Assembly: GCA_902797845.1 (NCBI GenBank)
Contig: CADBUJ010000056.1
Span: forward strand, 1-50,580
Reading direction: 5' to 3'
DNA from: an uncultured Eubacteriales bacterium
Lineage (GTDB): Bacteria; Bacillota; Clostridia; Lachnospirales; Lachnospiraceae
Length of the DNA: 50,580 bases
Position 1 is the first letter of the stretch; every line of letters begins with the position of its first letter. The notes under the pieces are model-generated. The model saw nothing but the letters and a program-made list of their open reading frames with translations. It did no database searches and had not been told where the DNA came from. Shown here in pieces: positions 8,018-16,467 of the stretch. The position numbers were made by a program, and so were the translations under genes.

Positions 8018-8743
8018 ATGTTTTGCTGGAATTGTGGAAAAGAAATAGAAGATGGCAGCAAATTCTGCCTTTTCTGCGGAACATCACTTGATGCTTCAAA
8101 AGATAATCCTGTAAAGGATGCAGCAGGGATAGAGTTCGATGAGTCAACAAAAACCTTTGAGGAGGCTGCACCTGCTGCTGCAGAGAAGCCTGAGATCAAC
8201 GATGAGATATCATTCGAAGAAGAGATACCTCAGGGTAAGAGTCCTGCTATGGATTATTCCGTAGAGGGAAATAAAGAGGAATCATCTGCTCCCAAGAAAG
8301 TGGCAGCAGGTATAGATTTCGGAAACATGGACCTTAAGACCATCGGAAGGATAGCAGCTCTTGTAGGAGCAGCTATAGTTATCCTTGCATCTTTCCTTAG
8401 CTTTATAAAGATGGAAGCTTACGGGGAGTCTGAAGGCACAAGCCTTATGAAATCCGAATTCGGATATGTGGGATTACTGGGTATCGTTTTCGGTGCCATT
8501 GCCATAGCAGCCATCCTTGTATTAAAGGATAATATGCTCTACTATGCTATGTCCTTCTGCACGATGATCTATACATTATGCATGAGCTCTCTTATGAGAA
8601 ATGCCATAGGTGCAGCAGGCTACGGTGACTTTGTAAAGAGAGGCGCAGGCCAGATACTTCTTATAATCGGATTTATCATAATGATAGGGGCTTCTGCCGT
8701 CATGATCATGAATGATGTGCAGAGCAAGAATCTCAAGAAATAA
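8018..8743 (+). CDS. Zinc-ribbon membrane protein of unknown function
   Basis: A 241-residue protein. An N-terminal double-CxxC zinc ribbon (C3, C6, C17, C20; CWNCGKEI...FCLFCG) is followed by an acidic, Ala/Glu/Pro-rich linker to about residue 95. Then come four hydrophobic segments (about 107-126, 147-165, 169-190, 208-228) and a short basic tail. The zinc_ribbon_2-plus-membrane architecture is common in Clostridia, and function is generally unknown. GGAGG lies 8 bases before the ATG. The 3' end overlaps the convergent NUDIX gene by 11 bases. The only Cys-rich element is the ribbon, so a redox role is not suggested. Confidence 0.75.
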   Translation: MFCWNCGKEIEDGSKFCLFCGTSLDASKDNPVKDAAGIEFDESTKTFEEAAPAAAEKPEINDEISFEEEIPQGKSPAMDYSVEGNKEESSAPKKVAAGIDFGNMDLKTIGRIAALVGAAIVILASFLSFIKMEAYGESEGTSLMKSEFGYVGLLGIVFGAIAIAAILVLKDNMLYYAMSFCTMIYTLCMSSLMRNAIGAAGYGDFVKRGAGQILLIIGFIIMIGASAVMIMNDVQSKNLKK

Positions 8744-9212
8744 TATCACCGTCAAGAACGGCAGATATAAGAACATCCTTTTCATCATAAACAAGCTTTA
8801 ATGAGAAAAAAGGATGGCCTGAACTTAATAACTCTAAAAAGATCTTATCCCCTTCCCAGAGGGTAAGATCTTTTATTTTGTTCTTTTCGATCCATTTAAG
8901 ATCACCTTCCGTGCAGGGTATAAGCTCTCCTGAGAATCTTGATGCAGTATAAAGGAACATATATTCCGTAAGACCTTTCCCGGACACGAAGGTAACTATA
9001 CCCCTAAGATCCGGATGTAAAAGATCAAGCCCCGTTTCCTCTTTTGCCTCTCTTATGATGCATTCGTCAGGGCTTTCGTCCTCTTCGAAATGTCCGCCTA
9101 CACCTATCCATTTACCTTCGTTTATGTCATCTTCCTTTTTGTTGCGAAAAAGCATGAGATAGCTGCCATCTTTTTCTATATAGCAAAGTGTAGAGATCTT
9201 TATATTATTCAT
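8733..9212 (-). CDS. NUDIX hydrolase (MutT/8-oxo-dGTPase-like)
   Basis: A 159-residue hydrolase with a complete Nudix box: GHFEEDESPDECIIREAKEETGL fits GX5EX7REUXEEXGU, with the metal-binding REAKEE at its centre (about residues 53-58). The start of the fold, LCYIEKDGSYLMLFRNKK, and KWIGVGGH just before the box resemble the MutT-type 8-oxo-dGTP pyrophosphatases, so nucleotide-pool cleaning is likely, but Nudix substrates cannot be fixed from the box alone. I start at the ATG at 9212, 9 bases after GGAGG; an in-frame ATG 9 bases earlier directly abuts that GGAGG and is unlikely to be used. Confidence 0.85.
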   Translation of the reverse strand: MNNIKISTLCYIEKDGSYLMLFRNKKEDDINEGKWIGVGGHFEEDESPDECIIREAKEETGLDLLHPDLRGIVTFVSGKGLTEYMFLYTASRFSGELIPCTEGDLKWIEKNKIKDLTLWEGDKIFLELLSSGHPFFSLKLVYDEKDVLISAVLDGDIIS

Positions 9213-9282
9213 TTTTATCATCCTCCGGCATTGAATTATTCTATCACGGATAAGTACACTAAAAACAGTACACGATCATAAG

Positions 9283-9312
9283 TTGTTATTCAAACTTATG
9301 AATGTGTATAAT
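9283..9312 (+). promoter_or_regulatory. Promoter of the LTA-synthase-like gene
   Basis: TTGTTA at 9283-9288 and TATAAT at 9307-9312, spaced by 18 bases, 43 bases before the ATG at 9356. Confidence 0.5.
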
Positions 9313-9355
9313 TATAAGGCGATGCAATTAAGGTTTTAAGGACAGAGATCATATT

Positions 9356-11218
9356 ATGAAGCTTAAGATACAGAATATAAGAGAAGGATTGGAGAAATAT
9401 CTGCCGGCGTATGTTTATTGGATACTCTGGAATCTGATCCTGCTCTTTTTTACGGCCTTATGCTCACAGATGATCGTGGAGTATGACCTGCTTTATATAG
9501 GGTCGTTCAAGATCATGCTGGAGATGATGGCTATAGAGATGCTTATACTGCTTTTTTATATCATTTCGGGACGACTTTATTTTTCTGCAGTGGCTGCAAC
9601 CCTTGCTTCCCTTTTATTAACGGTGGCCAATTATTTTGTAGCCCACTTCAGAGGGACGGAGCTTATGCCTCTTGATGTGGCAGCAGTGGGCACGGCAGCA
9701 AATGTTGCCTCAAATTACGAATATAAACTGACAGAAGGAATGGCCAGGGCATTTGTAATATGGATCATTATCATCCTGATACCTGTTATATTTCCGCGCA
9801 TAAAGAAGAAAAAAGGGATCAGGCCTGCTGTTTTAAGAAGACTTGCGGGGGCTTTGGGGATGGCAGCTCTGTTACTTTTATGGATCCCCATGTCATCCGT
9901 CGTAAAAATGGAAACATACGGATTTAACGGATCCAAATTCAACGGGTATCTCCTTAATTTTTCCCTTCAGCTAAAGGCGGAGCTTAGTCCGAAAATGCCG
10001 AAGGGCTATTCCCTTGATATCATAAGGGAACTGGAAAAAGAGTACGGAAATGTTTCTGATATTTCAAAGGAGGATCACCCGGACATAATATTCATCCTGG
10101 AAGAATCCTTTGCTGACATATCCCTTGTGGGAGGAAGGCTTAATACGGAAGAGGAGGTAATCCCTTACTGGAACAGCATTTCTGAAAATGCCATAAAGGG
10201 ATATCAGTTAAGCTCCATGTACGGAGGAGGGACTGCCAATGCCGAATGGGAAGCTCTTACCGGAAACACCATGGGATTTCTGGGTACCATGGCAACGCCA
10301 TACCAGCTTTATATAAACGATCCCACATATTCTGTTGCATCCTATCTTAAAGAAGCCGGGTATATATGCGAGGCAACTCATCCCTATTATGCTTCCGGAT
10401 GGCAGAGGAAAAAGATATATCCCCTCATGGGATTTGACAGCGAAAGCTTTGTGGACAGATATCCCAAAAGAGATATCATAAGAAAATATGTTTCAGACAG
10501 AGAGATGTTTGAACATGTGATCCGCATGTGGGAGGAAAAAGAAGAGTCAGAAAAGCTTTTTATATGGGGAATAACAATGCAGAACCACGGAGGCTACAGA
10601 TATTCCGGAGAAGGTTATACGCCCACGATGCCGTTATCAGGTTATTCCAAAAAATATAATGATGCGGAGCAATACCTGGGGCTTTTAAAGGAAAGCGACA
10701 AAGCCATAGAATATCTTATAAGCTATTTCGAAAAGAGGGAGGAGCCTGTAGTCATCTGCATTTTCGGAGATCATTTCCCTAATGTGAGCAATGCATTTCT
10801 GGAAGAACTCCACGGAGGAGAATTTGAGACTCTTGATGAGGAAATGAAAAAATATACCGTTCCCTTCGTGGTATGGACAAATTACGATATGGAGGAGCAG
10901 GATGTGCCGAAGAGCAGTATGAGCATGCTCTCATATTATCTGTATGAGGCGGCAGGCATAGAACAGCCGGCCTACAACAGATTTTTAAAGGATTTTTCAA
11001 AGGTCATACCGGAATGGAATGCCTTAGGGTATTATTCCATGGAGGAAGGAAGGTATAAGAGCTTTGACGAAGCAACAGGCATAGAGGAAGAATGGATATT
11101 CAAATATAAATGCCTGCAGTACAACAGCCTTTTCGACACGGAAAACAGGTCTGAGATCTTCTTCCCCGTTAAGGTGTGGGAAGAAGGAGAAAGGGAGACA
11201 AAGCATAAGATATATTAA
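9356..11218 (+). CDS. LTA synthase family membrane sulfatase-fold protein
   Basis: A 620-residue polytopic protein. Five hydrophobic segments fill residues ~18-185, followed by an extracellular sulfatase-fold domain. Visible active-site elements include IIFILEESFAD (Glu near 249), GGGTANAEWEALTGN (nucleophile-type Thr near 293) and IFGDHFPN (Asp-His near 471-472). These correspond to the Mn-binding E, T, D and H of LtaS. The family polymerises glycerol-phosphate for lipoteichoic acid or transfers phosphoglycerol to glycolipids; which of these applies is not readable. The domain order and length match LtaS-type enzymes. The gene stands alone behind its own promoter and converges with the YibE/F operon, overlapping it by 4 bases. 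The ribosome site is weak (AGAG 8 bases before the ATG). Confidence 0.85.
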   Translation: MKLKIQNIREGLEKYLPAYVYWILWNLILLFFTALCSQMIVEYDLLYIGSFKIMLEMMAIEMLILLFYIISGRLYFSAVAATLASLLLTVANYFVAHFRGTELMPLDVAAVGTAANVASNYEYKLTEGMARAFVIWIIIILIPVIFPRIKKKKGIRPAVLRRLAGALGMAALLLLWIPMSSVVKMETYGFNGSKFNGYLLNFSLQLKAELSPKMPKGYSLDIIRELEKEYGNVSDISKEDHPDIIFILEESFADISLVGGRLNTEEEVIPYWNSISENAIKGYQLSSMYGGGTANAEWEALTGNTMGFLGTMATPYQLYINDPTYSVASYLKEAGYICEATHPYYASGWQRKKIYPLMGFDSESFVDRYPKRDIIRKYVSDREMFEHVIRMWEEKEESEKLFIWGITMQNHGGYRYSGEGYTPTMPLSGYSKKYNDAEQYLGLLKESDKAIEYLISYFEKREEPVVICIFGDHFPNVSNAFLEELHGGEFETLDEEMKKYTVPFVVWTNYDMEEQDVPKSSMSMLSYYLYEAAGIEQPAYNRFLKDFSKVIPEWNALGYYSMEEGRYKSFDEATGIEEEWIFKYKCLQYNSLFDTENRSEIFFPVKVWEEGERETKHKIY

Positions 11219-11952
11219 GATCTCAAAAGGGCTTTAGAAGTTATATAAGATGTTATGGGTATTACCAGAACAGATGCTGTAAGGCATGACAAAAGCTCGA
11301 AAAGATCCTGTGCTATGGCCTTTCCGTTTAACACAATGGGAAGACTTTCGGCCTGATGCCATATAAAGAATGCTACAAGGCCCCCGAGAAATGCGAACAG
11401 GAGGGTATTTATGGTAGTGGAGAGGATATCTCTTCCGACATTCATACCCGATCTGAAAAGCCCATCCATATCCAGTGACGGATTATTGATATGCACCTCG
11501 TTAAGAGCTGTGCTTACGGAAAGAGCCGTATCTATAACGGTTCCGATAGTGCATAAAAGGACTACGCCTATGATAAGATCTTTCATGCTGTAGCCTATGT
11601 CTTTATTGTAGATGCCGATGGTCTCCGCATATTCCGATGAAAAGCCTGAGATATTTGCCATGTTGCCTATAAAAAAGATAATAACGAACATGATCACAAG
11701 GACCAGGACCACTGATTTAAATGCGGATCTGGTCTTTATATTATCTCCGTTTACTATGAACAGGGTTGTGGCAGCAACTATGATGCACGATAAAAAGCTT
11801 AAAAAGATGGAATTTATGCCGTATCCCATAAGCATGATATAGATCATCATCAGGAAATAATTAAGATAAAAGCAAAGGAAGTTTTTAAGACCCTTCATGC
11901 GGCCTACGGCCACGAGCAGTATCAGCAGTATAAGAGACAGTATACTAATCAT
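11215..11952 (-). CDS. YibE/F family membrane protein, second gene of the pair
   Basis: A 245-residue, very hydrophobic protein with about seven membrane segments. The conserved core TIGTVIDTALSVSTALNEV and the HINNPSLDMDGLFRSGMNVGRDILSTTINTLLFAF region match the YibE/F family. It is shorter than its partner because it lacks the N-terminal extracytoplasmic part. Its ATG overlaps the end of the upstream gene by 8 bases, so translation is coupled. The function of YibE/F is not established. Two adjacent genes of the same family, one long and one short, suggest a heteromeric membrane complex. Confidence 0.82.
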   Translation of the reverse strand: MISILSLILLILLVAVGRMKGLKNFLCFYLNYFLMMIYIMLMGYGINSIFLSFLSCIIVAATTLFIVNGDNIKTRSAFKSVVLVLVIMFVIIFFIGNMANISGFSSEYAETIGIYNKDIGYSMKDLIIGVVLLCTIGTVIDTALSVSTALNEVHINNPSLDMDGLFRSGMNVGRDILSTTINTLLFAFLGGLVAFFIWHQAESLPIVLNGKAIAQDLFELLSCLTASVLVIPITSYITSKALLRS

Positions 11953-13015
11953 GTTTCTGCCTCCTTCCCAGTATGAATAAAGAGACCATAAGAGACACGG
12001 GGATCGATATAACGATACCTATGCAGCTTGTAAGAGTCCTTATCATTTCAAGTTCGCCGTAGGAGGATATTGCCTGGGGCAGTGTCATCCAGTTCCTAAT
12101 GGCAAGCACGACAATAGGGATAACGGATATAAAACATGTAAACAGCATTACATTCGTCATGGTCCCCATTATATCCCTTGAAATGCTGCGGCCGGAGGAC
12201 TTAAGCGCCGAAAGGGATATGGAGGGATCTTTTTCTATGAGCTCGTTGAGGGATGATGCCATGGTAATGGAGATATCCATGATCGCGCCAAGACCTGATA
12301 TAAGGATATTCATGTAGAATATGCCCTTGTAATCGTGGATCACATCCGCATAATCCATGGTCCAGTAGCTGATGCCGCTTCCTGCAGCAGCTATGACCAT
12401 ATATGCCAGAATAAAGGATATAAGCACGGATATAAGTGATGATACGGCAGCGGCAAGGGTCTTTTTGCCGAAGCCGTTGCATATGCATAAGGATGTGATT
12501 ATAAAAATGAATGATGCGATCATAAAAATGGAAAGGACGCTCATGCCCATAAAGCCGTTTATATAGAACCATATGGCAAGAGCCGCGATGATCATATTTA
12601 CTGCCATGGATAAAAGGGCCTTTAACCCTTTTATCCTTCCGGCATAAATAACGGATAAAAGGAATATGACAAAAAGGATGGCTATATATTTATCCCTTTT
12701 TACGCCTATTACAGATGTGACCAGGCTTCCGTCAGGAGAAAGGGAAACGAATAATTCCGTACCTGTCCTGTAATTATCTCCGTAGACCTGGGATCTTGTG
12801 GCTGTATTGTCGAAAGAGACAGTATTGCCTTTAAATTCTCCGTTTTTTATGATACCGGATATATGCTGTACATATCTTTCAAGGCCCTCTTCATTTTCCT
12901 GCCTTACATCAGTTATCTTAACAATGGGGGCATCATAAAGAAAATGATCGTTAAAGACCAGTATCAAAAGAAGAAGACATATAAATGCCGGTATCAGATG
13001 CTTTAAGAGCTTCAT
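11945..13015 (-). CDS. YibE/F family membrane protein, first gene of the pair
   Basis: A 356-residue membrane protein. An N-terminal transmembrane anchor (about 8-24) is followed by an extracytoplasmic beta-rich stretch to about 130, then seven or so membrane helices. The family core appears as GLGAIMDISITMASSLNELIEKDPSISLSALKSSGRSISRDIMGTMTNVMLF, strikingly parallel to the core in the downstream partner. AGGA stands 8 bases before the ATG. An extended -10 element lies upstream on this strand. The two genes form a small operon, divergent from the membrane gene at 13134 and convergent with the LTA-synthase-like gene. Confidence 0.85.
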   Translation of the reverse strand: MKLLKHLIPAFICLLLLILVFNDHFLYDAPIVKITDVRQENEEGLERYVQHISGIIKNGEFKGNTVSFDNTATRSQVYGDNYRTGTELFVSLSPDGSLVTSVIGVKRDKYIAILFVIFLLSVIYAGRIKGLKALLSMAVNMIIAALAIWFYINGFMGMSVLSIFMIASFIFIITSLCICNGFGKKTLAAAVSSLISVLISFILAYMVIAAAGSGISYWTMDYADVIHDYKGIFYMNILISGLGAIMDISITMASSLNELIEKDPSISLSALKSSGRSISRDIMGTMTNVMLFTCFISVIPIVVLAIRNWMTLPQAISSYGELEMIRTLTSCIGIVISIPVSLMVSLFILGRRQKHD

Positions 13016-13048
13016 GTAAGATTCCTTTTATAAATAGGGTTATGTACT

Positions 13049-13057
13049 ATTCTAGCA
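13049..13057 (-). promoter_or_regulatory. Extended -10 promoter of the YibE/F operon
   Basis: Read on the minus strand, TGCTAGAAT matches the TGnTATAAT extended -10 pattern with one mismatch, about 35 bases before the ATG at 13015. No good -35 is visible. Confidence 0.45.
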
Positions 13058-13090
13058 TATACTGCGGGACTGTGCATTTCCCCTTATTTC

Positions 13091-13099
13091 TGGTATAAT
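13091..13099 (+). promoter_or_regulatory. Extended -10 promoter of the small membrane gene
   Basis: TGGTATAAT is a perfect extended -10 element, 35 bases before the ATG at 13134. A canonical -35 is not evident. The divergent YibE/F promoter lies about 40 bases away. Confidence 0.5.
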
Positions 13100-13133
13100 T
13101 TTTTAATTAAATTCTTGAATGGAGGCTGCCATC

Positions 13134-13613
13134 ATGAAAAACGAAAAATATGAACTGAGGCGATCCTTTGTGCTTTTGATCCTTGGGGTCTTTGTGATCA
13201 TAATAGCCGGGATAATCATGTCTAATTACGGTGCCAGGAACGGTTATTTGGAAGGTTATATCGGAGACGGGAATTTTTATGCTCTCCACAGGATGATCAA
13301 TACATATCTGGGAATGGCATTGATCCTGGCAGGTGTCATAATGGTCATCCACTACGGATTTAAATGCTACGAATTGTATCAGGAGTTCTATAATCCTGAC
13401 GGTACCAAAAAAGGAGAAGAAAAGACTGCTGCCTGTGCGGATGCCGATGTAAAGAAAGAAATACCTGAGGCTACTCCGGGCCTTATCATGGCTAAAAAAA
13501 TGGTAGAAGACGGAGTAACATCCATGGAGACGATCTCATTTTGCGCAGGATTCGGAAGAAATGTTGAAGCCTTTAAGGCAGCCTATAAAGATTGTTTCGA
13601 TATAAGCCTGTAG
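13134..13613 (+). CDS. Small membrane protein of unknown function
   Basis: A 159-residue protein with two membrane segments (about 12-32 and 57-77), a lysine/glutamate-rich linker, and a cytoplasmic C-terminal piece reading LIMAKKMVEDGVTSMETISF then CAGFGRNVEAFKAAYKDCF. I do not recognise the family. The ATG at 13134 has GGAGG 8 bases upstream; the in-frame ATG at 13119 overlaps that site and would add only five residues. The secreted NlpC/P60 protein starts 33 bases downstream on the same strand with its own GGGGG site, so the two may share a transcript. Confidence 0.65.
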   Translation: MKNEKYELRRSFVLLILGVFVIIIAGIIMSNYGARNGYLEGYIGDGNFYALHRMINTYLGMALILAGVIMVIHYGFKCYELYQEFYNPDGTKKGEEKTAACADADVKKEIPEATPGLIMAKKMVEDGVTSMETISFCAGFGRNVEAFKAAYKDCFDISL

Positions 13614-13646
13614 GATCATAAAGGGGATTTTTAGGGGGTAGGCAGC

Positions 13647-15746
13647 ATGAAATTCTTATTATCCCTCATATTGTCATCTTCTGTTCTGTTATCCTCTTTA
13701 GGTCAGGGAGGAGTCTGCGCTTTCGCCATGGAAGAAGAAGCCGAAGAAGAGCTTTATAACAAGATAGAAGCAGAGGAAGAGCCTTTAAGTATATCCGAAG
13801 AGGAACGGGACACAGAAGAAGCAAAAGCGGACGAAACTGAAGAAGGAGAAAGAGAGTCAGAAACAGAGACAGAAACAGAGGCGGAGACAGAAGCGGAAAC
13901 AGAAACAGAAACAGAAACGGAGGCGGAGTCAGAGACTGAGCCGGTATCAGAACCGGCAGAAGATGCAGAGCAAGCGGCAGCAGCTGATGATAATAAGGCG
14001 CTGTCTGATCAGGAGGAAAGCATCCTGATAACCGTGACGGATAAGGCCCGTTACGAAGCATCAGACAAGGTATCGGAATTCGTTGAACGGTGCTATACGA
14101 TCATCCTGGGAAGAAACGCCGGAAGCGGAGAGATCAAGAAGAAGGCAGATGCACTGAAAAAAGGCACCGAGACGGGAGCAACCATCCTGTGGGGATTTTT
14201 CTTCAGCAAAGAATTTACAAACAAAAAATATTCCGACAAAGATTACATACAGCTTTTATATAAAGCGGCCTTTAACAGAAATGCTGATGCCACAGGACTT
14301 AAGAACAGGTCTGAAGAGCTGAAGCTTGGGTTCTCCAGAGAATTTGTTCTGTATTCCATCATAAGATCCAAAGAGTTTACTAATCTCTGCTCAAAATACG
14401 GAATAAGACCGGGGACCATACCTCTGAAAAATACTCTTGATAAGTATCCTTCCGAAACAAAATACGTATATGATCTTTACCAGAATGTGCTTGGCAGGAA
14501 ACCTGACAGCGGGGGTCATATAAGCGGTGTCACTCTTATAAGGGAGCAGGGAGCTGCAGCTTTGGCGGCAAAACTGTTCGGATCTTCCGAATATAATAAA
14601 AAGAACAGATCTGACGAAAGTTTTATTCGGGATGCTTACAGAGGCGCATTAAAGAGGAACGCAGAAAGCAGTGCGGTCACCAATAAAAAAGCTCAGATCG
14701 ACAACGGCCTTTCAAGGATGTATGTGCTTAAGAATATCCTTACATCGGCGGAGTTTTCGAAAAAATCCAAAGCCGCAGGAGTAAAGGCGGGCACATTTCC
14801 TTCATCATATCTGAAATACGGCGATCTGTATCCCGTGCTTACGGAATATGTGGTCAAGACATACAGAGGAGGCCTTAACAGAAAGCCCGGTCAGAAAGAG
14901 ATAGACTCCAAGGTAAGGGAGCTTAATGAGCAGGAGCTCTATCCCCTTGATCAGCTGAGCAATACCGCCTTTTCTGCGGAATTCAATTCAAAGCATAAGA
15001 CAAATGAAGAAGTCGTTAAAGGCTTTTATAAGCTTCTGCTTCTCAGATCAGCTTCATCATCCGAAGTGGAAAGCTTAACAAAAAGATTAAAAACATACGG
15101 GAAGAGAAATCTCTTCAATTACATTACAGATTCAAAGGAATTTAACAATATATGCGCTAAATACGGCCTTTCCAATATCTCGGGATTCTCCAGGAGATAC
15201 CTGGTCAGATATCTTGAGGGGCAGGAGGAGACCGATTATTATCTGGGAACGCCTTACACAAGCGATTGGGGGCCTAATTCCATATACTGCACAGTTCCCA
15301 ACGGTGAAAGGTGGTATGACGGATATGCGGCAATGAACTGCTCGGGATTCGTGGCTTCTGTTTTCAGAAATTGCGGAATAAATCTCTATTCCATCACATC
15401 CGTAACAGGGCTTCCTATTGCAAATGCATATTCCTGGAGGAATTATTGCTTAAGGAGATATCCTCAGGCCGTAAGGACCTTTACGGATAAGACGGCAATG
15501 CTTGCTGCCGACAGACAGGACAATTCCGTTGCCGAAAAGGGAGACCTTCTGTTCATGGATCCCAAAGAATGGGGAGAAGGCGCAGACTGCCATGTGGGCA
15601 TATACTGGGGCTCGTCACCGGGACAGGACAGATTCTGGCATCAGCCTCATGCGGGAAACAGTATATCCACCATAAATCTGCCATGGCCGGAATGTACGAT
15701 GTATGTTATAAAAATAGATCTTCTGGCAAAGGCTCTGGGATACTAA
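13647..15746 (+). CDS. Secreted acidic protein with DUF4214-like repeats and an NlpC/P60 domain
   Basis: A 699-residue exported protein. A signal peptide (hydrophobic 3-20, cleavage probably after AFA near 28) is followed by a Glu/Thr/Ala-rich low-complexity stretch to about 120. From about 135 to 520 there are six related ~55-65-residue units, each with an aromatic-x4-Tyr-x3-Leu-x-Arg core (for example YTIILGRNAG, YKAAFNRNAD, YQNVLGRKPD, YRGALKRNAE, YRGGLNRKPG, YKLLLLRSAS), the pattern of DUF4214. The C-terminal ~180 residues look like an NlpC/P60 cysteine peptidase: MNCSGFV (Cys near 565), CHVGIYWG (His near 649) and a downstream FWHQ. It probably cleaves peptidoglycan peptides at the cell surface. 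No anchor motif or C-terminal membrane helix is seen, so the protein is likely released or held non-covalently. A perfect terminator follows. Confidence 0.82.
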   Translation: MKFLLSLILSSSVLLSSLGQGGVCAFAMEEEAEEELYNKIEAEEEPLSISEEERDTEEAKADETEEGERESETETETEAETEAETETETETEAESETEPVSEPAEDAEQAAAADDNKALSDQEESILITVTDKARYEASDKVSEFVERCYTIILGRNAGSGEIKKKADALKKGTETGATILWGFFFSKEFTNKKYSDKDYIQLLYKAAFNRNADATGLKNRSEELKLGFSREFVLYSIIRSKEFTNLCSKYGIRPGTIPLKNTLDKYPSETKYVYDLYQNVLGRKPDSGGHISGVTLIREQGAAALAAKLFGSSEYNKKNRSDESFIRDAYRGALKRNAESSAVTNKKAQIDNGLSRMYVLKNILTSAEFSKKSKAAGVKAGTFPSSYLKYGDLYPVLTEYVVKTYRGGLNRKPGQKEIDSKVRELNEQELYPLDQLSNTAFSAEFNSKHKTNEEVVKGFYKLLLLRSASSSEVESLTKRLKTYGKRNLFNYITDSKEFNNICAKYGLSNISGFSRRYLVRYLEGQEETDYYLGTPYTSDWGPNSIYCTVPNGERWYDGYAAMNCSGFVASVFRNCGINLYSITSVTGLPIANAYSWRNYCLRRYPQAVRTFTDKTAMLAADRQDNSVAEKGDLLFMDPKEWGEGADCHVGIYWGSSPGQDRFWHQPHAGNSISTINLPWPECTMYVIKIDLLAKALGY
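13837..13960 (+). repeat. GAA/ACA-rich low-complexity coding repeat
   Basis: Imperfect 6-base units (variants of ACAGAG/GCGGAG) encode runs of Glu-Thr and Glu-Ala. Slippage here could change the linker length in steps of two residues without breaking the frame. Confidence 0.7.
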
Positions 15747-15754
15747 ATTCAATT

Positions 15755-15783
15755 AAAAAGCGCTGTTGATCAGCGCTTTTTTT
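15755..15783 (+). terminator. Strong rho-independent terminator
   Basis: AAAAAGCGCTG and CAGCGCTTTTT form a perfect 11-bp stem around TTGAT, with a run of seven T. It closes the NlpC/P60 transcript before the TetR gene. Confidence 0.93.
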
Positions 15784-15789
15784 ATGTAA

Positions 15790-15823
15790 GTAAACTTTAC
15801 AAAACATATCTGTATGCTATAAT
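15790..15823 (+). promoter_or_regulatory. TetR-gene promoter with an overlapping palindromic operator
   Basis: TTTACA at 15796-15801 and TATAAT at 15818-15823 (spacer 16) carry an upstream TG, making an extended -10. The 11-base palindrome GTAAACTTTAC (15790-15800) covers the -35 box. This geometry suits autorepression by the regulator encoded at 15882; binding is inferred. Confidence 0.55.
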
Positions 15824-15881
15824 CACCTGTATGAAAATTATTCAAGAGTAATAGTTTGTACTAAAAACGAAGGGGATTGAA

Positions 15882-16436
15882 ATGTCAAAGATAACGGAAT
15901 CAGCTCTGGAAAGATCTTTTACGGATCTATTAAAGGAAAAACCCGTAAACAAGATAACGGTTTCAGACATTACAAACAGATGCGGCGTAAGCAGGATGAC
16001 CTTTTATTACCATTATGATGATATTTATGACCTGCTGCGTCAGATCCTTACAAAGGGACTTGCGGAGATATGCGAATCCTGTGATCCCGAAGCGCCCTGG
16101 GGAGGCGTGACAAAGAAAGTATACAAATATATAAAGAGCAACGGTAACATGTTCACCAATATTTATAATTCCCTGGGAAGAGAACAGCTGGAGGAGAGCT
16201 TCTACTCATATATAAAGCCTCTTATGACTGATTTTTCAGATGAATGCATGAAAGGGCTTGAAATAGACAACGTGAATAAAAAGTCTATTGTGGATTTCTT
16301 TATAAACGGTGTTGTTGCCAATGCTCTGGACTGGATAAAAAGCGGTATGCCGGGGGATTACGAAGCAAGAGTAGACAGGGTAATAGTAATACTCGAGACA
16401 GGCATTAGAGCTGCGGCAGAGCAGCTGGCAAAATAA
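15882..16436 (+). CDS. TetR/AcrR-family transcriptional regulator
   Basis: A 184-residue regulator. The N-terminal HTH is clear: ITESALERSFTDLLKEKP, then KITVSDITNRCGVSRMTFYYHYDDIYDLL (about residues 21-50), the classic TetR recognition-helix region with YYHY. The C-terminal ligand domain is helical and ends FFINGVVANALDWIKSGM, typical of TetR_C_8-like proteins. The ligand is unknown. The gene has its own promoter with a palindrome over the -35. The hisS-like gene starts 31 bases downstream on the same strand, so the regulator could head a transcript running to the terminator at 20172. Confidence 0.9.
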   Translation: MSKITESALERSFTDLLKEKPVNKITVSDITNRCGVSRMTFYYHYDDIYDLLRQILTKGLAEICESCDPEAPWGGVTKKVYKYIKSNGNMFTNIYNSLGREQLEESFYSYIKPLMTDFSDECMKGLEIDNVNKKSIVDFFINGVVANALDWIKSGMPGDYEARVDRVIVILETGIRAAAEQLAK

Positions 16437-16467
16437 AATATCAAAGACAACATCACAGGAGAATAAC

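Noticed and set aside
13837..13960. Short repeats as a possible CRISPR array
   Set aside because: The units are 6-base imperfect coding repeats in frame with a secreted protein; no spacers and no cas genes.
13666..14061. Minus-strand ORF opposite the acidic linker
   Set aside because: Leu/Pro-rich shadow of the Glu-Thr repeat; low complexity, no start signals.
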